Part shown: positions 29,040 through 39,425 of the stretch, in pieces
Layout of the letters: each line of letters starts with the position of its first letter
Position numbering within the stretch: position 1 is the first letter of the stretch
Source of the DNA: Rhopalosiphum padi
Taxonomy: Eukaryota > Arthropoda > Insecta > Hemiptera > Aphididae
Reading direction: 5' to 3'
Length of the DNA: 64,000 bases
Assembly (NCBI RefSeq): GCF_020882245.1
Contig: NC_083598.1
Location: 66,005,858 to 66,069,857, forward strand
Made by a program: the position numbers and the translations under genes
Notes under the pieces: model-generated
Databases searched by the model: none
What the model saw: the letters and a program-made list of their open reading frames with translations, nothing else
What the model was told of the DNA's origin: nothing

Positions 29040-29690
29040 TATTCCTCCCGACGTAGTTCGGGTTGCTAAAATATTGATTGTCGGATAGTTGCTCGGCTCC
29101 GCTGCTGAGGACCGAGCGGTGGCGGCGAGAGTGAGTGTAGGACGCTTTTTTTAAGCAACCTTCTCCTATACAAAAACGCATACACGCGCACAATAGTACG
29201 TCGCAGGCGCACACAGGGTTCGTCTGGGACATACATTTGGCAACGCCGCTGGGTTGTTCGGCGGCGTCGCTCCCTCTAGCGCGCGCCGTACGATCGTCTC
29301 GTCGCCGTCGTCGTCTCGCGCGCCGGTGGTATTTCATTTGGTTTTTTTACATTTCATTTTTCTGTCCCGTCTTTGCCGCTCGCCACCGCCTCCGCGTGCA
29401 CCGCTCATTCCGGTTCTCTATGGCGGAGGAGCGCGCGCGCGCGCGCGCTTGCCGGGTTTTTTTCCGTCGCCCCTTACCACCGCGCCCCGCCCCCTCGTCG
29501 CCACCGACGTTTATTACGTACGCCGTCGGCCAGTCGCACACGCACCGTCGTCTCCCCCGAATGTACTGTAGCCACCGCCGCCGCCGGTGTTTACTGTACG
29601 GTGTCGTTCACGAGCGTGTGTTGTATTATCGTCAGACACCGCCGCGGAGCTTTACGAGTCTCTGACGACGCGCCTCCGGGTAATCGCGAT
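29040..29690 (+). promoter_or_regulatory. CpG-rich island, probable Wee1 promoter and 5' UTR
   Basis: About 650 bases very rich in CpG in an otherwise AT-rich window, including an 18-base alternating GC run. Overlapping open frames occur in several frames on both strands (for example 29,237-29,665 plus and 28,975-29,337 minus). They are Arg/Pro/Ala-rich and are expected by chance in stop-poor GC sequence, so I do not call them genes. A donor-like CCGG|GTAATC sits near 29,680. This is the most likely transcription start region for Wee1, and possibly for the zinc-finger gene whose first visible exon starts at 33,730. Confidence 0.5.
29431..29448. repeat. alternating GC tract
   Basis: Nine GC units in a row. 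It is alternating purine-pyrimidine sequence of the kind that can adopt Z-DNA, inside the CpG island. Confidence 0.85.
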
Positions 29691-30402
29691 TATTATTTAT
29701 TTAATTTTAAAATTTTATACTTCTATCCCGTACAGGTCGCGCGCCCTGTCGTCTTATCAGTAGTAGTAAAAAACAAAAAAAATATAATAAACGATAATTA
29801 TATAATAAGATTGATTCGTGAAAACAAATATTTGTATTTTGTGACTTGTTGTATATCCTTGGTTCACCGTAGAGTACTCGTCCCGAGTCATGAGCACCAC
29901 CAACGTCCACGGGATTACCGAACACATTGCTACACGGTAATATCGATAATATGCACACGTAATAATTATAATTATAATAATATGTCCATTGTACATCTGA
30001 CGTTGATCTCTGCGAGGTGGCGCGTATGGAAATTCAAAATTTGTTTCGTCCGCATAGCAAATCACGATATGAATTTTTATTTTATTTTTTAAATTCCCGT
30101 ACGCAGTGTGTACATTATATACGTTATCACCGTACGGGGCTGCACTGCGCGCGCGCCGTTTTCCCTCGCAACTCACAGGCCACAGGCCAGCAGCTGCTAT
30201 CAAGTATCAACATTCAACACTGACAAGTGACAACAGTCGGTTAACGAGCTTAAAACTTCGTGTTTTATCACTGGTTTTTTCAATATATATAATTACGCGT
30301 CGATAATTCAAAATTTCAATAATTGTTATAAAATTACTTTCGGATTGGTTTTTTTTTTTATTTGTAAGGCGCGCGTGATATTTTCTAGCAGGCGTCGGTG
30401 AA
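29691..30402 (+). other. Wee1 5' leader or 5' UTR intron
   Basis: Sequence between the CpG island and the Wee1 ATG. A pyrimidine tract followed by ctag near 30,388 could be a 5' UTR splice acceptor, paired with the donor-like site near 29,680. Open frames here run into stops and do not look coding. Confidence 0.35.
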
Positions 30403-31977
30403 ATGGACCCAGACGGTGGTGTCAACAAGATGGAGTGTGACGATGATTCGTTTTTCGTCCAGAAAATGAGAAGACTCAGTTTTGATGCTGATAGAGCGAT
30501 CCCAGCATTGGTCATTGCCAGTGCACCATCGCCGCCTGACAGTCGCCGGTCATTTTCACCCGAGATCGGTGTCGACTCTTCGACACCCTTCCTCAAACCA
30601 CGGGCCCTGCACAAGGTGCGCCTCAGGGGCCAATCACCGTCGAGCGACACCAGCAGTGAATCTACGCGTTCTAACAAATTTCGATTGTCTGTCAATCCTT
30701 TCACTCCAACTGGCATTGAAATACTAAAAAACAAACATAAGAAAAGACTGTGTTCAGCTAAACAGAACATTAGTTTCTCTAGTTCTGAAGATCATTCAAG
30801 TCATGACAGCAATAGTAGTCTATCCACTCCTCCTGACAATAAAACGTCGTCTCCAGTAGATCCTTCTATCAGAGATCTTATGAATGAAGGCGAAGTGACA
30901 AATGTCAGTATATATGATTTGCAGACTTCTCGTTTCAACGAAGAGTTCAGAATGGATGATTTTATCGCTACTGGTGCATTTGGTGAGGTATACAAGTGTA
31001 CAAATCTATTAGATGGAATCACATATGCTATTAAAAAGACAAAAAAGACAATTTACAAAAGCCAAGAATACTTTATCCGTAAAGAAGTTTATGCCCACTC
31101 AGTAATTGGACGTCATCCAAACATAGTTTCGTATTTTACAGCTTGGCATGAGAGAGGCCATATTTATATTCAAACAGAGTTTTGTAACGATGGTACGCTG
31201 GAACGAATGATTCATGAATCTGACCATGTATTTTGTGATAGTGCTTTAAGACGATTATTGTGCCATGTATGCAAAGGTCTAGCTCATATTCATTCTAAAA
31301 AGCTTGCACATTTAGACATTAAAGCTGCCAATATATTAATATGTCGTACTGATGGTGCATTGTGGTTTGCTGAAGATCTAGATGATGATGAAACAATTGA
31401 CAAAGATATTGTGTATAAGATTGGAGACTTTGGTCATACAATATGTGTTGAAGATGTCCGGACTATTGAAGATGGAGATTGTCGGTATTTACCTAAAGAA
31501 CTATTACGTGATGATTATTCTCAATTACAGAAAGCTGATGTATTTTCAACTGCGCTTACTGTATATGAGGCAGCAACTAAAAAAGATTTACCCAAAAATG
31601 GACCAGAATGGCACCGTTTAAGGGATGGTGAATTTTCATTGCCTCAAACTCCAGTTTTTAGTACTGGTCTTGAGAAAATGCTTAAAAAAATGGTTGACTT
31701 GAATCCTAATAATAGACCAAATGCTTCTACAGTGGTTAATCTTTTGCTTGATAGAGGAATGGCAGCTGTAAAACAACAACAAGACGAAATGGAAGTATGG
31801 AAGTTGAGTTCTAAATTCCTGGCACCTTGTTACTCTGTTGAAACACAAACACCATCAAGAACAACAATTGGACAGAGAAGATATGAACATTCAAAACTGT
31901 ATCGAACAAGAAAAGAACGAATTAAACGATTGGTTGGTAGAAAAATGAGCAGATCGTGTAGTACTCCTAATGTTTAA
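30403..31977 (+). CDS. Wee1: Wee1-like mitotic inhibitor kinase
   Basis: A 524-residue uninterrupted ORF. Wee1 kinases phosphorylate Cdk1 on the conserved inhibitory tyrosine and hold cells out of mitosis; they act in the nucleus. The N-terminal 180 residues are Ser/Pro-rich with several SP/TP sites (likely Cdk targets) and the Wee1-type motif NPFTP at about residues 98-102. The kinase domain spans about 181-455. It has the glycine loop ATGAFGEVY, where Ala replaces the usual first Gly, catalytic Lys 211 (YAIKK), EVYAHSVIGRH as in Wee1, the catalytic loop HLDIKAAN with Asp 305, and DFG at 342-344 within GDFGHT. A GDxGH arrangement and HxDIK favour Wee1 over Myt1, and no membrane segment follows the kinase domain. 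The start is the first ATG of the frame. The coding region is intronless, so intron loss or retroposition is possible. AATAAA signals lie at 32,672 and 32,834. Confidence 0.93.
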   Translation: MDPDGGVNKMECDDDSFFVQKMRRLSFDADRAIPALVIASAPSPPDSRRSFSPEIGVDSSTPFLKPRALHKVRLRGQSPSSDTSSESTRSNKFRLSVNPFTPTGIEILKNKHKKRLCSAKQNISFSSSEDHSSHDSNSSLSTPPDNKTSSPVDPSIRDLMNEGEVTNVSIYDLQTSRFNEEFRMDDFIATGAFGEVYKCTNLLDGITYAIKKTKKTIYKSQEYFIRKEVYAHSVIGRHPNIVSYFTAWHERGHIYIQTEFCNDGTLERMIHESDHVFCDSALRRLLCHVCKGLAHIHSKKLAHLDIKAANILICRTDGALWFAEDLDDDETIDKDIVYKIGDFGHTICVEDVRTIEDGDCRYLPKELLRDDYSQLQKADVFSTALTVYEAATKKDLPKNGPEWHRLRDGEFSLPQTPVFSTGLEKMLKKMVDLNPNNRPNASTVVNLLLDRGMAAVKQQQDEMEVWKLSSKFLAPCYSVETQTPSRTTIGQRRYEHSKLYRTRKERIKRLVGRKMSRSCSTPNV

Positions 31978-33729
31978 CTATAAGCCATAATTTAATTAAT
32001 ATTAATTAATTAAATTTATCATAAGTATTTGTTTTTTATTCTGTCTTTAATTGAAGAAGTTATTTCAATAGCATTGGCAAGTATTGTAATAATGATTTAA
32101 GTATTAATTGCTCCCTTTACATTTTTTTTTTTTTTATATAATTTTTATAGCATTATTGTATTTTATAACTCTGTGATAAGACGTGAAAATTATTTTCAAA
32201 TGTATTAAGTACCTTATTAGTAATTATTTAAAAATTAGAAGTCCCAAAAACTAAAAGGATTTTAATGCCTAAAAATATTTATAATGTATTGTCAATTTAT
32301 AATTTAATTACAACTTATTTATCAATTATCTTTATTTTTATTTGCAAGTATAAGTTAATTGTAAGATGGACAATTTAGTTAAAATTTTTGTTAAAAAAAA
32401 ATAGTAATAAGTACTTATTTATTATTATTATTTGTTAATATATTTTCTTGTTCTAAATGTGATTTTGTTTTTTCTTAGCTGTGTATGTTGGTATATTTGT
32501 ATATAAATTATATAGGTACTTTTACAAAATATAAAATTACCTTTATCTATATCTTGTTAGTTTTTTTAATGTAGCTGTGTAATTATTTAATTAATATTTT
32601 GTTTTACCTATTAAATTAAAAATAACAATTTCTCTAAAACATTGCTCAAACCATATTTAAAAAATATTATTAATAAAATTTAAATTATATGGTAAAATAT
32701 ATTTAATATGTGTATATAAAAATTTTACCAAAATATTGAAATATATAAATCTAATGTAAATCTAAAATGTGCATAACTTTTTATCATATAGTTATTGGTT
32801 TTTATATTACATTGATTGGAAAATTTAAAAAGAAATAAACATTTGATATCTAAGTAAGTTTACATAAATAAATAAATAAATTTCATAAATTAGAAAATAA
32901 AATTTAAGTTAAATTTGTTTTCAAGTGTTTATTTAGTTTATTAAATCTATATTTATGCTAGTAATTAACGATAAAATAAGAAGTATTTTGAAACAAAGCT
33001 TCCCAGTTAAATAATTATTAGAACAAATTATTACTTTTTTAAATTAAATGTTTAAAAAAATTATTCAAACGGAATCACTGAATTACACACTTTCCTAAGC
33101 GGTAGAAATATTTATCAAACTATACTTACATGGTTAATAGGTTAGCACAGTATGCACAATTATTTTCTATTTTGAAACAGCAAGGAAGACTATATTTAAC
33201 CGTTACTACTGAAAATATAGTAACTATCTTGTATAATGTTTAAAAAAAAATACATTTTACGGTATTCTTAGTGATAATCGAATCTCTAAAACAAATATTT
33301 CATAACTTATATTTACAATATATATAATATATAAATGATTAACTGTATTATGACTTTATTCATGTTCTTCCTTTATTTTTGCAAATAAATGTAATAAATA
33401 TGTATGTATTTTATCCAAACACCACAGATATATTTTACTAAATAGGTATGCCACTGATGCCCTTGTAAATTTGTAATTTTTCAATATCAAACCAAATGTT
33501 TTTAATAATAAGATAACTATTATTTATATTTTTAATAATAATATAAAACTAATAATTAATTACTATTTTATCTTTTAGTGTACTGTAAATATACTATAAG
33601 GTTTATTATTTATTACTAGCCATGAGTTATAAGTATATAACAATATTTCATTATCAAAATCTTTTTGTTGAAATTATTAAAACATTTTTGTAAATTTGGT
33701 ATTATAGTTGTTGTTTTTAATTTGTTTAG
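31978..33729 (+). other. Wee1 3' UTR and intergenic or intronic sequence
   Basis: AT-rich and without open frames. It contains candidate polyadenylation signals AATAAA at 32,672-32,677 and 32,834-32,839. It ends at the acceptor (tttgtttag) before the first visible zinc-finger exon at 33,730, so part of it may be an intron of that gene. Confidence 0.45.
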
Positions 33730-33749
33730 GAAGTGATGAAGGGGATATT

Positions 33750-36700
33750 ATGGCAATCAATTTCTCAGCATCATTTGCAGCATGTCTGGCAGCAGGCCTC
33801 AAAGTTCCTCGGAATTTTATGTACTGCATTGCCCAAGGTAAATAAAATACTACTCATTTAAATTGATTTTTAAGTATTAGTTAACTAATTTATGTATTTA
33901 TTTTTTATTATTTGTAAGATAAATACTGTAAAGTATTTTGTTACTCATTTCGCTGTGTAATTTTTTAAGTATTGTATTTGTTAGGATGAATGTAAGTTCC
34001 TACACAAAATATAGCAAGTAAAAATCACCTATGAGTATGAATAACAATAATACTCCTAAAACCTATATATGTACAATTTAAGAATTTAAGATAATAAATA
34101 TAGGTACCTACTGGACTATAGCCTATAACACTACAGTGTACTACATATAAGTACTATATTTTAAAATTTAAAATTGTAATGTATCACTCATGCATAATGT
34201 ATTTTATTTGAATGATATCTATAAGTATCTACTTAAGACATTTTTATTAATTTATAATTAACTTTGTTAAAACTAATAAACTAATAAAAATGACCTTACA
34301 TAAATATAATATAGATATTACCTATTTATATTTTATATGACTATATCATGCATATAGTGATTAATTTAGTTCAATTTATATTAAGATAAAGTACCTACAT
34401 AAAATATTTAAAAATTAAAAAATATTATTAGACTATGTTCAAAAGTAGGTAGTTCCTATTATACTACCTGTGATTATATAATTACTTGTTATTGTATATA
34501 TATACTTAACTGTACATGTACAATATAGGTACCTGAAATTTGAATCATAGAGTAATTACTATTTACTCTATGTACTCTATGATAAATATGCTATTATACA
34601 TTAAGTATGTACCATTGACAATTGGTATTGACCATGTCAATGGTATGTACAGTCGTACAGATTCTAGGTTTTTGGAAAGAAGGGATGTTGCTTTTAACTG
34701 AACTACTACAAAATACTAAAATATCTGGAATTCAATCAAGGATTATAGAAAATCTTGGGCTTTAATAACTTAAACTTTAATTTGGTTTTTATTATCTACA
34801 GATTCTACTGGTAACAATTTAATTTTCCTCTATTTGTAATTTGAGTTATTCATATATAAAATAAAAATCGAATTTAAAATTAATGTAGTTATAACTTATA
34901 AGTCAAGTACTTCAGTATTAGTCTATAAGTATTTCAATTTAAAGTGGAATATAGGTAGTGGTATTGTTAATCTTCACATAATGTTAGTATTTGTTTATGA
35001 GTATTAACTAAAGCAGAGTGCTCAATGCTCATATATAAGTATTAAATACCTACTAATAAGCAATAAGGTTTTAACTATAACTAGTATTAACTAATTAATT
35101 ATCTGTTGAAAATTCTAGAAATTTATTATACATCGAAATTTTTAGAAATATGCTTCTTGAGTTTCTTCAGAATATGAAATTAAAAATTATAATGACATTC
35201 AACATGTATGAAACTTAAAAAAGGTAGGTAATTTTATAACGCTTTGCTGTACAGTATCGAATGAATCACTATTATAACACCATTAACACCTATAATATTG
35301 TATTCGTGTATTAAATTTAAATTTAAATTCAATAATCATATTGTATACGAAAAACAATTCTGATAGGAAACGGTATATCAGGCATCAGCCTATATCACCA
35401 ATCGATTTTTTTTTTATGTAGCTATTAAAGTAATTTATAATACTTATAGTATTTTAGTAATATGATATAATTTTTTCCGAAAATATTGTATTTTTTATAT
35501 TATTAGTATTTAATTATTTTAACAATATATATTTATTATTAATTATACCATAGGTAATGTCATTTTTTATCATCTATAACTTTTCGTAAAGTAAAAGAGC
35601 AAAAAAGGTGAAGTTTGGGAACCTCTGATCTACGACACTACTTCTGTATTTGGTCTTATAAATTACAATATGTTGGTAAAATGGTAAGTTTAGTGTTTAG
35701 TGCAGCTTACCTTAAACAACTTAATTTTCACATTTGTAATTCTGTATATTTTATATTAGATGCTGTAATCCCTCAAATCTATGTATGTTATACACCAATG
35801 TAAAAATTCAGTTTTGTAGGTACATTACTAATAATTATTAGCCATGAATCATGATGTAGGTAAATAATATTGAAATTTAAAATACATAATATTAATATTA
35901 GTTATTGACTTATTGCTATATTAGCCACTTATTTTCGATTAGAGGGGAGCGATTAATGTATTCAGAAATCAGTAATGGTTGTACAATAATGTCTGATGGA
36001 CTGATGATGTATTTTTGTTTCTGTCGGTACCTTTAGGAGTAGTAAAATGTAAACATGATGCTTCAATCGTTCAATCATTTACTGATTTACTCTATAGGTA
36101 GATTCTCGTACTAGTGGTACCATTAAAAATAATTGGTTATTTGTAAAACAAAAAGCTTGATAATTTAGTACCTGTAACGTTTCTCATAAGCTGTTATTAA
36201 GGCTATTTAAAAATATTGAATACGCATATTATTATGTATATTATATATATATTTATACACAATGAAAGTTCAAAATTGGATAATTAAACGAAAAATAACA
36301 ATCTCTCCTTTTAACTAATTTAGTTATTATATTTTAGTAATTCAAAAAGTAGGTCTAAATCATACTGTTGTAGGAACTATTGACACATTTTTCCATTAAA
36401 TAAGTAATATAAATTAATTATAAAAAGTTTGCAAAGGCTATTGTCTATTACACCATCTCTGTTTAGAATCACTTAGGTATACATGCAATGACTTATTATT
36501 GGATTCAAATTTAGCATATCTATTACAGCGAATAATCTGAGTAATCAATTACTTACTACTTACTCAGTAACAGTAACTACAGAAACACTCGAAATCTATA
36601 CATATTACGGCAAAGCACCTTCCCTTTTTAATTTTTCGTACAAAGATTAGAATAAACAATACAAATAGGTAACTGGATTAGAAAGATGCGTAGTATTTCG

Positions 36701-39425
36701 TACCCAGCGGCGAATCTATAAATATTTTTTAACTTTTTAAGACATTTCATATATTTTCAATAAATTAATTATAAATTATATGAATAAAATATATGAATAA
36801 AGTTTCAACACCTACTGCCCGACTAATCACTAATATAGGTATTTGTTTAATTTTTTTTTAAATATCTATAAATAAATTAAAAATAAACATATCTAAATTT
36901 ATGTGTAGTCCATTAACAGGGGGAGGTCAAACCACCACCACTATGCGTACCTACCAATTAAAATTATAAATATAAAGTACTGATGAATAGTCAGTTGACT
37001 TTTATATATAATTGATTATAGTATTAATTACTAATAAGTTCGAGTATTAAGTAATACTGTTAAAAATTTACAGTTTTAACTTTTAAAGTTTTAACTGAAC
37101 TATTGAAATTGATTTATCAACTATGGCCTATAGGTCTATAGCTAGACTAGAGTATAAAAAATAGACTATAGAATTGTAAACTGTAGAGTTAGTAATAGAA
37201 TTAAGACAATCTACAACAGTGTGGCCAGGATAAGTAGGTTGAAAGTTCGGAAAAATATCGTAGAATGTTCGATTTAATGAAAAGTTCATACCTTGAAACA
37301 TAATAATTTGTATTTTTGTCTAAGCCATAGGATATAATATTATTTAATATGGATATTTATGTGATCTAAATAGCTGCTGGATACCGCGATTTTGCTATAC
37401 AGCTGATGACATACTCTATTTACTTCTTTTTTTGAACGATAACCATTGATTATATTGTACATTATTTTTATGTAGATAATAAATACGAACAATTTAAATT
37501 TAAAATTGTAATATTTAGAAATTATAGAAGTAATTTTCATTATTTTTTAATTTGTTAATATGAACTTATAAGTTTTTGTTTATATTCGTACAAATAGTAA
37601 ATACGAACCCCTGGTCAGCATAAATAAACAATAACAAGATAGCCGCCCGGCCGCGGTACCGGCTTTTACGTCTGGTGCTGCTATCTAAAGGTGCCCGAGA
37701 CCATATGTTAAAACGGCAACGTTGTATTCATACTACGTAGAACAGGAAACAGAGAAGAAATAAGAAAAAAAATCCAATATTTTGTGATAAAAAAATGTGC
37801 TTTTTATCAGTTATTTAGTATTTTTTTCGACTGCACGTTTCCGTTTTTTTCGAGGTTTATTTTCCTATTTATTAAATTTAATCGTCAATAGAAAATCACT
37901 GTATGTACGGTGTCGTGAGTCCACTAGTCAGACACCTTTATGTTATTTTCTTAACTTAATGTATATGACCAATGATCATCAATTCGCAGGAAACACCCAA
38001 ACCTGATGAAGGTATTTTAAACAATCGAGTGGGAAGGTTCAGCGTGACTAATTTGATTGATCTGCTGACTGTTGTGGTGATTCATTGAAACGCCCATACC
38101 CGGTTTTGAATGTGTATTTTTCTTTTACAGAGAATGGTGCTCCATATGTTATATACAACAAAGATGGCCACCATCAACAAGGGCCGAACAGCAGTAACGG
38201 TCAATGGGGTCCAGGGCCTTCACAAAACGGTTATCCAGCTCTTGTATCATCTCAACACGAACCAGCTGAACAATCAACTGAACAAGCATCTCAATCAACG
38301 ATTGCTTCACCTATACCATCACCATACCCTAATACCAATCATTCAATTCAAGGTATGTAAAAAATGTAATTTATTCAATACAAATATAACTTTATTTGAA
38401 TATCTTGAATAGGTTCTGGAAATGGCGGAGAAGATGAAACACCACCAGAAGACAGTGTTGTTGAATCTGATCGAACCCAGCCAGGCCATTATGGTCCGGC
38501 CGACCCTTCCAACTACTATTCTGGTGTGAGAGGAGGCCCTCCACATATGTTGAGTCCATCAAGTTTTATGTCTTATTTAAAACAGCCTGGTGTCATGTTA
38601 ACTCCGTTAAATCCAGCAGAAGCGTCTGGTGATTTTCCTAATATGCCAGACCTTATTCACCAACAACAAGAAGCATCGGGGAAAAAAGGTTCTGATCTGC
38701 GTCTATTCAAATGTCTTTCTTGTGGCAAAGATTTTAAACAAAAGGCTACACTAATGCAACATGAGCGAATTCATACTGATTCAAGACCATTTGTGTGCAG
38801 TGATTGTGGTAAACGGTTTCGTCAACAGTCTCATCTTACGCAGCATGTGCGTATACATGCTAATGAAAAACCATTTGTATGTGTTTACTGTGAGCGAACC
38901 TTCAGACAGCGAGCAATCCTTAACCAGCATCTACGGATTCATTCGGGTGAGAAACCGTACGGGTGTGGAGACTGCGGCAAGGCGTTTCGGCAGAAAGCCA
39001 TCCTGAACCAGCATGTCCGCACTCACCAAGGCGAGCACTCTCATTCCTCGTTAAATAGTAGTGATTCCTCAAGTTCACCTCCGCCCTCGCAACTTCACAA
39101 TAATTTAAACGCTTTTCTCAAGTCTTCAGCTGAAGCGTTTAGAATGAAATACTACCCGAACCTAAGCGATAGCGCGCAAGACGAACAACACTTGAACAAC
39201 TCTAATTTTAGAAATGTTGCTTCTAGGTTGTTACAAAACAATCTTAAAGTTAAGCAGTTAAATTCTTCTACGTATTGTTCTTCATCTAACAGTCCCAAAA
39301 CTTTTAACTTGTTAGATATACCTACAAAATCTTACCCTAGAACCATTGTTAGGACAAATATTGCTCATATCAGAAATGAAGAAGGTCTCCCCATGAGAGT
39401 TATAACTGATATTGAAAAAAAATAA
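33750..39425 (+). CDS. C2H2 zinc-finger transcription factor, isoform A (first cassette)
   Basis: Spliced product of exons 33,730-33,837 (ATG at 33,750), 38,131-38,352 and 38,413-39,425. All junctions are GT-AG with phase 1, and the protein has 440 residues. The first exon encodes MAINFSASFAACLAAGLKVP and nine more residues. The second starts ENGAPYVIYNKDG and is Gln/Ser/Pro-rich. The third holds four tandem C2H2 fingers (about residues 202-312) with TGEKP-like linkers, then a Ser/Asn-rich tail. The fingers are of the QKATLMQ, QQSHLTQ, QRAILNQ and QKAILNQ type, so DNA binding in the nucleus is expected. Residues before the ATG in exon 33,730 are also open, so a further coding exon upstream is possible. 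The finger style resembles insect l(3)neo38-type proteins, but I am not certain and give no symbol. It is an alternative to isoform B. Confidence 0.8.

Noticed and set aside
29237..30092. Overlapping Arg/Pro/Ala-rich open frames on both strands of the CpG island (up to 239 codons)
   Set aside because: GC-rich DNA has few stop codons, so several frames are open at once. The longest runs on into obviously non-coding AT-rich sequence, and no domain is recognisable.
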